A DNA stretch of 64,000 nt from Citrus sinensis. Lineage: Eukaryota > Streptophyta > Magnoliopsida > Sapindales > Rutaceae. Position 1 is the stretch's first letter. Each line of letters opens with the position of its first letter. A program made the translations under genes and the position numbers. Under the pieces are notes generated by a model. It saw nothing but the letters and a program-made list of their open reading frames with translations, searched no databases and had not been told where the DNA came from. The DNA lies in contig NC_068560.1 in NCBI RefSeq assembly GCF_022201045.2, forward strand, positions 36,667,001 through 36,731,000. The letters are read 5' to 3'. Positions 13,237 to 24,388 of this stretch are shown one piece after another.

Positions 13237-16050
13237 TCATACTTCAAGGCAGTCTTTTATACCCTGCTCAAATTTGTTAAGGGAAGATATGGTGTCCATT
13301 AGTGCATCAGCCAACTTTTCCCTGCAGTAAAGATTGAATAATTGTTAGAAAAATATTAAGACAACGAAAAGATAATTGAAGTAGGTTAATTAAGAGAAAG
13401 AATGTAGATAAAAACTGAATAAGCGCAATATTGAGTTGCATCTTACATTTGCTAGTAAAGAAGAGTTAATTGCGTTCATAAGTATGATAGGTCCCTCCAC
13501 CAAATAGATTAGCCTCTTGGGTTGGATACCTAGAAATTCTAGGCCAAGGTCTCAAATAAGTGGTATCAGAGCCAAACCCTAATTGTAACACCCTAGGCGA
13601 ATCCCACATCGGCAAAGCACGGGAGAGATGCTGGGTTTATAAGGGGTGATCCACACCTTAATTGGCAAGACGCGTTTTGGGGTGTATGGGCGCCCCAAGA
13701 ACAAATCCGTGCGGGCCTTGTTAAGGCCCAAAGCGGACAATATCTTGCCAGGTCTGGGTTGGGTCATGATATTATGGTATCAGAGCGGCTCCGCGTGTCC
13801 TCTTGAGCGATGGTGGGGCAAACCTCAGCGAGGACGCTGAGTCCCCAAGGGGGGGTGTATGTAACACCCTAGGCGAATCCCAAATCGGCAAAGCACGGGA
13901 GAGATGCTGGGTTTATAAGGGTGATCCACACCTTAATTGGCAAGACGAGTTTTGGGGTGTATGGGCGCCCCAAGAACAAATCCGTGCGGGCCTTATTAAG
14001 GCCCAAAGCGGACAATATCTTGACAGGTCTGGGTTGGGTCATGACACTAATAGTCGAAATGTGGTGGCAGAATAACTCACGTGTGTCAGACAAAAGAACA
14101 AGGGTCTACCAGTAGTTTCGTCTAAGAGGGGATTGTTGAGTTATGTCGCATATTGGCTAGTAAACAGGATTTAATTGGGTTTATAAATAGAATAGGTCCC
14201 TCCACCCAATAAGCTAGTCCTTTGGGTTAGATACCTATAAATCCTAAGCCTAGCCTTCAATACGCACGACTACCATCACACCTAAATTGAGGAGTAATAA
14301 TCTAGGAAATTCACAAGTTTGCAAAGAATTTTAAACTGCATATAGAAACCAGCTTATAGATACATCCACAAAATTAATGGCAACATGTGTGGATAAACAT
14401 AGCTGAAAGCCAGCAAAATTGTCCCAGCCAGTACTCACAGCATGCGCCAACTGCTTCAGAATACGATGTTATCAATAGTCAATAGACATGCCCAACTTTG
14501 ACTCCTAATTCATATGTGCAAAAGACGATTCTACATCACACAAGCACCAACTTTGACTCCTAATTCATAAGTACAAAAAACAATTCTACATCACACAAGC
14601 ACCTTAGTTTCAAGAGTTCTATCTATATGATAAATGGCTATTTAAACTTTAGTTAAAAAGATGCTGCCAGTGGAAAGCAAGTTCTCTGGCTCTTTCCTTA
14701 TATTTCAAAGTCAAGCGACTAATGTTTTACAGCTATTATACTTACGAACATTGCCAAGAATGATCAAGTAAGATAAGGGCTGATGTGGAATGTGAACCAA
14801 ACACTACATTTCTAACACAAGAGTAAAGATTCTTCGGGGGAAAAAAAAATAAAAAGTTTTCCCACATCCACATTCTAGTGAGCTAGACGTACCTTCTGGA
14901 AGAGAGTTCGATAGCAGTGTCACCAGCCAACCCGTTAAGAGAAGCAAAAGATCTGTAAATAAGAAGCATTAAGGTGGGAGAAACAAGAACAGACAGGATG
15001 CATTCTTGGCGCAAAGATACTCCATTTTCCAGTGAATATAACCAAAACAAAATATTACACATAGGCAGATATACTTTATTGGTAGCACACCCATGTAAAT
15101 CAGTAACTACCTTATAAGATCATCAAGTATAGCTTCAGCTTGCAATTTTGCAGGATCCTTATTATCAAGCAATGAAGAGGCATTCTTCACAATCAAACGA
15201 AATGTGCAAACCTGCGAATTACATGAATTTGAACAATATAAACACAGCCAACTTCACATCAAATGGAATGAATCAATTTCTTTTCTCTTAACATCTGATC
15301 AATCATCTATTTATTTCACTTGAGCAATAACGAAACCCTAATTAAAGGAAAACGAAACTATCAAAACAAATACAAATACTAAAAGACCAAAAAAGAAAAA
15401 GAAAATGCAAACCTCTACGCCAGTATTAGCTTGAAATGCAACAAATGAGTTCCTCTCTTGTGGAACGCAATCTCTAGCTGCAGATCTAAACATCTTTTGT
15501 ACCTCCTCTAAATCTTTGTTTGTATAATCGGATTGTTTATCCACTGCTAGAACTTAACTAAAATTAATCAATTAAATTAATAAAATAGAGACTCAGTAAC
15601 TGCAGGAGAGTGATAATTTTACTTAGTAAGAGGTACGCAGAGTTGAGGATTTGCCGAGAGGCATCGATTGGGGCTAAAAGAAACTTGGAGGATTTCTTCT
15701 TTTGTTCTTTGAGCCAGTCCTTTGGTCCAGCTGCGTGAGCAACAAACAAGCAATTAGGTTTTGCGATTGCAAGAAGCTTTGCTTAACGAATGGAAACGGC
15801 ACGTACAGATTCCGATGGAGAAAGCGTTGGCTGGATCAGGTAGAGCCAGTGAAGGCGCGAGAGTCAGAAATGAGAGTAAAAAGGCGTCTCTTCGAGAGAT
15901 TTCAAATTCGATGCGATAGCTTTGTTGATTGTTTTGATGTTTGGGCAAGAGATTTTGTTTTGAAATTGGTAATTTTGGAGGGAAGTTTGATGAGGCGGTG
16001 AACAATGTGGAAGGCGCGCAGGAGCTAAGACGCGGTGGAGCTGCTGTCAT
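13237..16050 (-). CDS. MPH2: Thylakoid lumenal 16.5 kDa protein, MPH2 type (At4g02530)
   Basis: Chloroplast lumen protein distantly related to PsbQ; the Arabidopsis relative MPH2 helps maintain photosystem II under high light. Six exons: 16050-15807, 15730-15623, 15546-15413, 15211-15111, 14952-14893, 13321-13237. These give 732 coding bases and 243 residues, all GT-AG. Seen: a Ser/Pro-rich chloroplast transit region, then a lumen-targeting signal with twin arginines (ISRRDAF, R53-R54). A hydrophobic stretch and ANA|F follow, a likely cleavage site near residue 76 that suggests Tat import. The mature part has GPKDWLKEQKKK, LAPIDASRQIL, DLEEVQKMFRSAARDC, SFVAFQANTGVEVCTF and a C-terminus KDCLEV. 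The last intron (13322-14892) is by far the largest and holds nested TRIM elements. Family assignment is strong. Confidence 0.92.
13429..14259 (+). mobile_element. Outer TRIM retroelement, split by a second TRIM
   Basis: Terminal direct repeats of about 126 bp lie at 13429-13554 and 14134-14259. They share blocks such as ATAGGTCCCTCCACC, TTGGGTT and GATACCTA and start TGTTGAGTT (right) or TATTGAGTT (left). After the left repeat, TGGTATCAGAGCC at 13561-13573 matches the usual initiator-Met tRNA primer-binding site. A purine-rich tract AAGAGGGGA precedes the right repeat. Without the inner element the whole copy would be only about 370 bp, with no coding room, as in TRIMs. It lies in the last intron of the lumen-protein gene. 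No clear outer target duplication was found. Confidence 0.8.
13584..14046 (+). mobile_element. Inner TRIM retroelement nested in the outer TRIM
   Basis: Two near-identical terminal repeats of about 188 bp lie at 13584-13771 and 13860-14046. Both start TGTAACACCCTAGGCG and end TGATA or TGACA. The internal part is only 88 bp: a primer-binding site TGGTATCAGAGC at 13775-13786, a short GC-rich segment, and a polypurine tract AAGGGGGGG just before the right repeat. A perfect 5-bp target duplication CTAAT flanks it (13579-13583 and 14047-14051). The two repeats differ at only a handful of bases, so the insertion is younger than the outer element. No 5S rRNA-like block is seen, so it is not Cassandra. 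Confidence 0.88.
14492..14601. repeat. 55-bp tandem duplication in last intron of lumen-protein gene
   Basis: A unit starting CCAACTTTGACTCCTAATTC and ending in ACATCACACAAGCA occurs twice head to tail, 14492-14546 and 14547-14601, with a few mismatches. It looks like a simple local duplication. Confidence 0.75.
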
Positions 16051-16207
16051 GGTTGAGTTTGACTGATACTTTCAGTTTCTTTGACCTTTTACCTCTCGAA
16101 ACCCAAAGTCTGAAACCCAAAGTCGAAAGCCAAGTATAGGCCCGCTTCACCAGTAATTTTATTTTATTTTTTAGTAAAACTTTTTTTTAAATTTTGAAAT
16201 CCTTGGA

Positions 16208-16305
16208 AAAACAAAATCGTATTTTTTTTTTAGACAAAAAAAAACAAAATCGTATTTTTTTTTGAGAGAAAAAAACAAAATCGTATTGGAAAAATGCAAA
16301 ATCGT
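16208..16305. repeat. Degenerate tandem repeat of an ACAAAATCGT core
   Basis: The core ACAAAATCGT or GCAAAATCGT appears four times, at 16211, 16244, 16275 and 16296, mostly followed by a T run and preceded by an A run. Spacing falls from 33 to 21 bases. It lies about 150-250 bases upstream of the lumen-protein start. Confidence 0.6.
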
Positions 16306-16429
16306 CTCTAATTGAATCTCAAAAAAAATTTTTAAAAAAAACCTAAAACATTAAACAAAAAGAAATTACACATCTAAAAATCGTAGTTGTATAGACAAGT
16401 CAGTATGGCACTAGGGACGACCTGACCGG

Positions 16430-17390
16430 CTATTCTTCACCCAGCGAGCAACGTACTTCTTGCGCAAAGTATGGGAGCACAAGGCGGGCCTGAAGCCCAT
16501 TGCCCAACAGCAGTCATTTCCAGAATCCCAACGGATTGAACAATCTCATCCAAACGATGAGACTGCAGGTAACTAACATAGCGAAATCAAATTATCATAG
16601 GCGCAATCGCACAAGTTTCACCAAATGGCTGAGGGGTGCTGGAATGTCTCATCAACCGGGTATAATCGCGGACATGTTCTGCCAACTGACTTAGCATATA
16701 AATTAGCTCCGATTGTGTGTTAGGTCGGAGAAGTTCCAACCCATTGCGGCTTAAAAATCTTTCGTTGGCGTCTACTTGAATTCCTTCACCAGCAACAATG
16801 TCAGACAAGAAATTTATCATTGCTTGGTGGGCGCAGCTTGACTGGTTTGCTATTGATTAGCCTTCGTATCATCCCAAGTTTTAACTTTAGCTCCACCCCC
16901 AAGGCCCTGGTCCACGTGCGCATCTTTAGACATTATAATTGTAAAAAATGATACGCACCCACCAATAAACCTCGTCAAATTAATTATATTTTGAACCTTA
17001 TTTGTTAATACATTAGTTTTACCTTTCGGGTTAACTGTTGTTGTTGGCAAAAACAGAATAAGACTGATGGCTGAACATACCAAATGCATTACCAGCTCGG
17101 CTGTGAAAGCCAACAATTACCCCGCCTGGCCGCATTCCATCGGAAAATTAAAAGCACTGCCTCCTTCGGAGCCAAATGGTCCATAATTGTTGCATAAATC
17201 AGCTCATGAACATCGTGTTCAGCGTTTGTCTCCCTCGGCAAACTTTCCGGCACATGCGTTATCTAAACTCGTTTTGGATTTTTACGATTTTGTTGTTTGG
17301 ATTGAGACTTCTGCAATGGCAATTCAGCCAATTTACGAGCACCACACTAAATGACAGGAAATAGAAGGACGACATGTGTCCTTTCATAGA
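16430..17390 (-). pseudogene. Decayed coding-like stretch of unknown origin
   Basis: On the minus strand several adjacent open pieces have non-AT-rich, protein-like composition but are broken by stops and frame changes. One piece contains MSKDAHVDQGLGGG (16850-17116), another DANERFLSRNGLELL and SELIYMLSQLAEHVRDYTR (16587-16820). Further open sequence lies on both sides in other frames. Codon use is less AT-biased than the flanks. I do not recognise the protein. A retroelement gag-like gene or an integrated viral structural gene are both possible. No promoter or intact start is apparent. Confidence 0.35.
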
Positions 17391-17923
17391 ATAGTCTTCT
17401 TCACTTAATTTTTCACTGAAGGAGACTAGGGAATATTATTGATAGTTAATTTAGGTCAACTATAAAAGGGCACATGTCAATGATGGGAAGGATAAATGAT
17501 GGAAGCATTAGGTAGGCAGAATCCTTAGACTTTAAGGAGGTCTCCATGATCCACGAAGGATCCCTATGGAAGGAATGTGATTCGAACACTAAAAGTAATT
17601 TACATAGGCAATAGAGCAAAATGAGGAACGCTGAAAGTATGCCTAGGATGCCTTATGATTTAGAAGCTGCTTTTCTATTTTCTAAAATCAACCTCCCTTA
17701 GTCGGGAACCCAGGGGGTGCGTATCATTTTCTAATAAATGATCACTAACTTAGGAAGAGGGACTCACGAACCTTATCTTGTGCATCAAGCTTATTCCAAC
17801 ACTCTCCAGCCGCTATCATACAAAACAATGGTCCTTGAAGGAAAAAAAAAGATGTGCCGCTGTCAAAAAACTTGGGAGGAACCTGACGTTTATACCAAAT
17901 ATCAAGATAAACTATAATGCATC

Positions 17924-18165
17924 TTTTGGAGGGGGACACGCAATTCTTGAGTAAAAAAATTTTCTAATGAGAAATTGCCACATGTCATATAAGAGAAATT
18001 TAAAAGATTTTAAATAATTTAATGAGAATTGTTATGACAGACCAGAACGCGCCCTTTGGAGGGGACCGTACTATTCTTCAATAAAAAAAAAATCTTTTAT
18101 TAGGAAACTGCCACATCTTATATAAGAGAAATTAAGAAGACTTTAAATATTTGAACTCTAACCGA
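17924..18165. repeat. Two-copy tandem repeat, about 130-bp unit
   Basis: Two units, starting near 17924 and 18054, share CTTTTGGAGGGG-like starts, TTCTT(G/C)A(G/A)TAAAAAAA, TGCCACAT and ATATAAGAGAAATT. They have diverged by small indels. It could be an enhancer-like duplication inside a decayed LTR, but no LTR partner was found. Confidence 0.6.
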
Positions 18166-19574
18166 AAATTATGCAAATTTTCTTATATAAAGGGGCTATT
18201 ACCAACTAGGTTCCGCCTCGTGTCCTGAGGGATCCAAGGATGACTTTAACAGTCTTACTATATAAACTAAGCTTGAAGCTTAACAATGCCTTGCTTAATT
18301 TTGATTAATCCACGAGACGTCATCATTATTCGAAGGTAGTTGTAACAAGAATTGAATCAAAGAGTGGAATATGGAATCGTTTCGGCTCATTCATACGTGG
18401 CATGCAACTCTGATATACCACTAGAACTTATGCCCTGGATTATATTCTTATTCTTTTGTCTACAAAAATACTTACATCGAATGATACTAATAGTACGTTC
18501 AGTCACATAAGTCGTGACCTCTGCCATATATATTATGTCATTTTCCTTCTACTTCTAATATTTTCTTTGGATTTGATTTTGATCTAGACAAATTTTCAGG
18601 GTGGAAAGATGTTTATTGATCGTGATTGTTGGAGCCTAACAGAATCTGTAAATTTGGTAACCCTTAAGAAAAAATTTTTAGGTGCTCCTAAAGCACTGCT
18701 CATTTTTTATTTACTTTTTATTACGTGCATGCTCCAACCAATTATAATAATATGGATACACATATACTAAATAGTGAATGAATAAATAATATTACTCCAA
18801 GAACACTCAAAAACAACAATGATATGACAACAATATAGAAAAATGACTAAAAGATAGATTTACACGAAGGAGAATTTCTCATTGACTAACAAACTAAAAG
18901 CATCACTAAAAGACTCTTCAAGTAATATTTTACTTCTTATTTTAAGAGCAATATCAAATTTTTAAAAAAAATCAGAAGGTGCCCTAATTAAGATTATTCA
19001 AATAAGATATGCTTCTTTGTCCTTAAAATTATTAGTAAGTTTCTTTATTAACATTATATTGTTTTTATTGGAAAGAAGTGCTAATAATTACTATTAATTT
19101 TTCATTGCAAAAAAATAAAAATCAGTTTTTTTTTTGTTTATTATAACGGCCTTTTTTCACCCTACTAGTATTATTAAACTCATAACACATCTCACCATAA
19201 ATTTTACAATTACCCCTTTTTTCACTTAACTTCGTCAAATGGATCAATTTGAATTATCTGATATTTTCAACACAAGTTCCTAATTTATCTTTATTCGTTG
19301 AGCCATCTTCATCACCAATGCTCTAATTTATAAAGAGTTAAAAATACTTTTAGAAAAATAAAGGTTTATTTAAATTGTTGGAGGGGGGAAATGCAAAGTA
19401 ATTAAGGTTGTTGGAGTGATAAAATAGAGGGTAATTAAATTTGTTAAGAAAAAATAAAGGGTAGTTGAATTTAGTGGAGATAAAAAATTTATTAAAATAA
19501 TATTAACTTATTTTTATTTAAAAAGTCTTTTGAAATAGAATTTATATTTTCACTCTTTTATTAACTGCATTGAT

Positions 19575-19577
19575 TAA

Positions 19578-19655
<78 letters not shown>

Positions 19656-19795
19656 CGCGCGCGCGCGCAGAAACGTGGTATAGATATAATTACAGGTGAT
19701 ATCGCAGAAACCACCACCAAGTATCATATTTTTTAATTAATGTAGTTTTTGAAAAAACAATATCACCTGTAATTTGTCGGTAGTCGCGCGCGCGC
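19575..19795. repeat. Compound microsatellite (TAAA)n(TA)n(TG)n(CG)n followed by hairpin and second (CG)n
   Basis: From 19575 the sequence passes through about nine TAAA units, some fifteen TA, a few TG and about nine CG units, ending at 19668. It is followed by ATTACAGGTGATAT at 19689-19702 and its exact inverse at 19760-19773. A second CG run follows at 19785-19795. The arrangement is roughly palindromic, with alternating purine-pyrimidine tracts on both arms. It may be the rearranged end of an element. Confidence 0.85.
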
Positions 19796-21133
19796 ATTGA
19801 TGACACACGTTTTAAATAACTAATCACTGATGGATCCGTCCAGCGTTTATGCATTCTCTATTTCAGAAAATCTTAAGATAATTTTCTCAAACATTCTTTA
19901 CGACTGACATGTGATACACGTTAAAATAATAAGTTTTGCAATGGTCTAGTTGAGATATTTCGTACTTGTGCTCCATATTTGGCTTCAAATACTAAAAATA
20001 AAATATTTTGAAAAAAAAAGAAGAAATTATTCTCTACAAATATATATAAAAGCTCGAATTTCTTGCCATACCTAATGACAAACAGACGGGCTAACACCTA
20101 ATTAATAATTAGTTCATTTTTAAGTTGTTAACACTTATAATAAATTGGTAATTATAATTAGTGGTGCTTTTTCTTAAAAAATAAGTAACAATGCACCCCA
20201 CATCTCCAAATGAACATCGCAATATTTTTATCCATTAAGTAATATTATTTCATCATATAGTCTTATTTCATGGTCTATAACTTTATTTAAAAATGATAAA
20301 TTATAAAGTTTAGACTTACAAAATTTATATCTCAACTTATTTTTTTAAATATAGTAACTATTATACTCAATTATTAATATCTAAAGTGTGGTTGCATTTA
20401 TTCATTGGATAGTATAATGAGATAATAAGTAACTTTATAAGTTAAAAAATAAATTATGTCCTATTCAGATTTTTTATTCCTCCCGCATAAAGTTAGGCCA
20501 AATTTTATTAAGAAATCACTTAAGGAATCCAGTATGGTTGACTATTGTGAATCTCAAATTTTCTCAATCCATCTTTATCTAAAGTCTAGTTTTGTAAACA
20601 GAATAAAAAAAAATTGATAAGGTGTAAATTGACATAATATTATCACTTTTCAAATAATCTGCTATACATATTTGGTAATTTATAGTGTATTTATTAATAA
20701 GTAATCGGAATAAATTAGATTAAAATAAGTTGGAATCGAAATAAGGAATTGGAATCATTATAAGTTGTTTACTTGAACTGTATGAATCGAAATCACAATA
20801 AATTGCATTCGCATTGATGTGTTTACTTAATCTTAAAATTGGAATAGACCATTACAAATTACTAAACTATTCATTGTTAATTGTTGTTCCTGAAATTATT
20901 TGTATATATTATAATGTTAACAATAATAAGAATAAAAATAATACTAAAACTAAAAATAATAAGAATCAAAATTAATGTTGTTAATTATTGTATTATTATT
21001 ATTTAATTGGTTGCTGGTGCCAATGCATGAAACCCGCAGTTGTTGCCCAAACGACGACGACGTGCTAGCCAACCAATGACCAGTTGTTGCTCTATAAGCG
21101 ATGATGTATGAGTTTTTTGCAGAGACAACGAAG

Positions 21134-22117
21134 TAGGGATGGCAATGGATTAGATTTGATCTAAGATCCAGGTGATCCAAATCCAATCGGATCGGATTTG
21201 AGTCGGTTTAAAATGAATTTGGATCGGATTTGGATATTGATGTATAGATTTAAGACGGATCTGGAGTAGGTATAGATCTATCATAATACCTAAATCCATA
21301 TCCATATCCACCCACCCATCTTTTAATTTAATTTTATTTTAAAAGTCTCATACCAATTGTAGAATTATAATGATAATAAATTTTATTTATAGCATATTAA
21401 TGGTATTTATCATGCATTTAAACTCTTAAACTTAAAAGTTAGTTTTGTAAATTTAAAGGTCAGCCAGCCCCAAAGTATGTACATGCAACATTCAAATTGC
21501 AAGCCAAGTAATACAACTTGGCAATTTATTTTACTATATTGGCCAAATAATTTTTAAGGAATATAGTTGTTCATATATTTAGTCAAATATTGCCATAATA
21601 AAACATTGAATATAAATCATATTTTATTTATATGTAATTATCTAATGTTGTAAGAATGAGGGTGGGTGAGTGGGTGTGGATATTAGAATGATGAAGGAAA
21701 CAATAGAATATTAAATTGATATTACTCCTGCAATTACTTTTGAAGAATATTTTATTATATTTTTTATTTGTTGTTTTGGTGTAAAAGTATAAACTACAAT
21801 ATTTATTATATTTTGAGATAAATTATATAATTTATTTGTTATCAAAACATTTTAGCCTTCAATTTTCATTCTAAAAAATTATTACTTTTTTATTGTTGAG
21901 TTTTAGAATTCATGATGGATTTAGAGTATATTTGGATTTTAATTTTTTTTCAGATTTAGAGCAGATATATATATTTATTTCTTGTTTGGATATGGATATA
22001 GAGCGAAAACTATGGATTTATGACGGATCTGAAACAGATACAAATCTTGATTTTTATTATGGATCTAAATTTGAAGCAGAATATATCCAACCCATATCTG
22101 CCCTATTGCTATCCCTA
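21134..22117. mobile_element. Non-autonomous hAT-like element, about 984 bp
   Basis: The left end TAGGGATGGCAAT and the right end ATTGCTATCCCTA are near-perfect inverted ends of the kind typical of plant hAT elements. Sub-terminal blocks rich in GGATC, ATCCAAATCC and GATATGG repeat in inverted order inside both arms. Flanks CAACGAAG (21126-21133) and CAACAAAG (22118-22125) form an 8-bp target duplication with one mismatch, as expected for hAT. The centre is AT-rich without transposase coding. Confidence 0.8.
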
Positions 22118-22191
22118 CAACAAAGGTGTTTGCGTGACGTTTGTTGTTGTTACTGCTACACAAACGACTAGCAATGATGATCGAGCTTAGG

Positions 22192-22350
22192 GGTGGGCAT
22201 AAACCCACAACCCATGGGTTTACCCAAACCCAAACCAAATTAAATGGTTTGGATTGGGTAAATCATGAAAATGAGTTAGATGTGAGTTTTATATAGAAAA
22301 CTATTTCATTATGGGTTGGGTATGGTTTACCCATGGGTCATGGACAAAAT
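22192..22350. mobile_element. Possible hAT end or solo fragment
   Basis: Starts TTAGGGGTGGGCATAAACCC, close to known hAT termini. It contains two inverted blocks, ACCCATGGGTTTACCC near 22212 and GGTTTACCCATGGGT near 22325. No matching opposite end or target duplication was found, so it may be truncated. Confidence 0.4.
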
Positions 22351-24388
22351 CCCAACACTTAAATTTTTCAAATGAAATAAATGAAAACAAAATAAATGAA
22401 CACAAAGGCCACCATTAAATTTTTTGCGGCGTGATCAATTGTCAACAGTTAGAAAATGAAAATAACAGTAAAAATAACAAATTTGGACATATTCACTTCA
22501 TTTTAGATATAACTAAATTGATAATTAGTGTTTGAATTTTATCAAAATATTAATAATTTTTGTTTGAAGACGTATAATAACGTAAACATAATTTGTTTTA
22601 ATGCGTAAATAATGGTTTATGTCAATAATAAAAAGCTAACGTAAGAAAATGAAAAAAAAAGGTTGCTGGTGTCCACTCCCATGCCGGGAACATCGCCGGC
22701 GACGGCGACGGCGACGACGGTTTTGTTTCGATGGAAGCATATCAGGTACCAATCGGTTGGCGACTCTTTAATCTATAAAATGGTGGTGGATTTGTCGACA
22801 TAAGAGATCTGGTAAAGATGGCGGCATCTATGACGTCGCCGTCAACAGGTAATGATTTGAGATGTACAGCCATCGATATCTTGATCTACAAGAGCCAATA
22901 TATTCAATAATGGTTGCGGTGCATCTCACACACCGCCACCAGGTGATGGTGGCAATAAGGCGGCCGCCAAAATTGAAGTGGATCGTGCGACTCCGACAAA
23001 CATCCTTAGCCATCAAAATTGTTACCAATAAATAGATCACAAACAATGGAATTGAATGATACTAGTCGTGTCGGTATCAGAGGTTTTCCCGTCGCCGGCT
23101 ACAGCAGTCATTGGTGACAGAACAGTAAACAACTGTCGTATTTTATTTTTATTTAATAAATAAACTTTGAAAATCTTATGTTTATTTAATTTTTGTAAGG
23201 GTATTGTTGAAATTATGTATTATCATGGCTGGTAATTGTGGTATTTTACATTACAAAATTAGATTCTCAAATAATAATTTATTAGACAAAAGCTACGTTG
23301 AACTTGAATTGTTTTTAAGAATCAATTAAAAAACTGATTTTTTGATAATCAGATTTCTAATCAATTTTGAAATTGGTTCATCAAACATAAATTGGGAGTT
23401 AAATTGTCAGATATGTCTAAAGCAATCAGTCTTTAGGGGAAAAAAAGAAAGAAAGAAAATTCGAAGCTTTAGAAAACGACAAAATGGAGAGAGAAATGAT
23501 TTATTAGAGCATCTCACAGAGTCTCTATAAATTTTATTCTTTAAATACATATTTACTTAGTTATGTGGTAAATAAAAGAGAAAAAAATATGATATTATCT
23601 AAAAAAACTCTTCAAATAGAAATAAATTAATATTTTTTAATTAAATAAATATTTTTTTAAAGAAAAAATTAATAGTAATTAAAATATTTTTTCTCTTTTT
23701 TTAATGAAAAATAATAAAATATAAATTAAAGGGAGCAAGATCCTCTCTTGATTTGAGTTATATTGATATTTTAAAGATCTTCTGTCATGTGTCTTTTAGT
23801 AATAGTGTATGGATAAGATTTATTTATTTATTTATTTTTATTTATTAACAACCAATCAGTAATTAATTAGTTTGCTCAAAACATAATCAGATCATAAAAA
23901 AATCTTGATTCAAATTGAAAAAGAAGAAATTAACTCACTAAATTTAAAGAGGATGAATTAATTTTTATTTTAAAAAATTTAATTAAAATATTTTTTAAAA
24001 TTTTAAATATTGATGTTACCTTTTAAATAAATAATAAAATTAACTAACACTTATTACCACGCACAAATCTCTCTCTCAGGAAGACAAAAAATAAAATAAA
24101 ATCCTGCGTGGCAAAAAGGCGCATGGATCTCAAACCTTCAATCCTCAATTTCCCATCCCACCCCCTCGCTTTTAACGTTTCCCATTCCCTCACCTCACTC
24201 ACTCACTCACACATATTTGTATTCATTCATTCATATTCCCTCCCTCAACTCAGCTCAATTGAACCTCATTTGGAATTTAATTCCCCCTTATCTCCCGAAT
24301 ATGGATAATTCTTCCATTCAAGTATTATTTCCCCGACTTGCCAAAACCAAGTTACTCGCTTTATATTATTACTAGGATTAGATGTCAG

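Larger units (their letters stand above)
16051..24388. other. Large repeat-rich divergent spacer
   Basis: This 8.3-kb region separates the lumen-protein gene (minus) from the 5'-nucleotidase gene (plus). It holds the promoters of both, short A-rich tandem repeats near 16200, a decayed coding-like stretch (16430-17390), a 130-bp tandem pair (17924-18165), a compound microsatellite with hairpin (19575-19795), a hAT-like element (21134-22117) and a second hAT-like end near 22190. No intact gene was found. Confidence 0.55.

Noticed and set aside
13561..13788. TGGTATCAGAGC motifs that resemble part of a tRNA
   Set aside because: They are primer-binding sites complementary to the initiator tRNA; no cloverleaf surrounds them.
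13579..14115. Several overlapping open frames on both strands with repeated protein sequence
   Set aside because: They lie in the LTRs of the inner TRIM; both copies give the same peptide because the DNA is a repeat, and TRIMs code for nothing.
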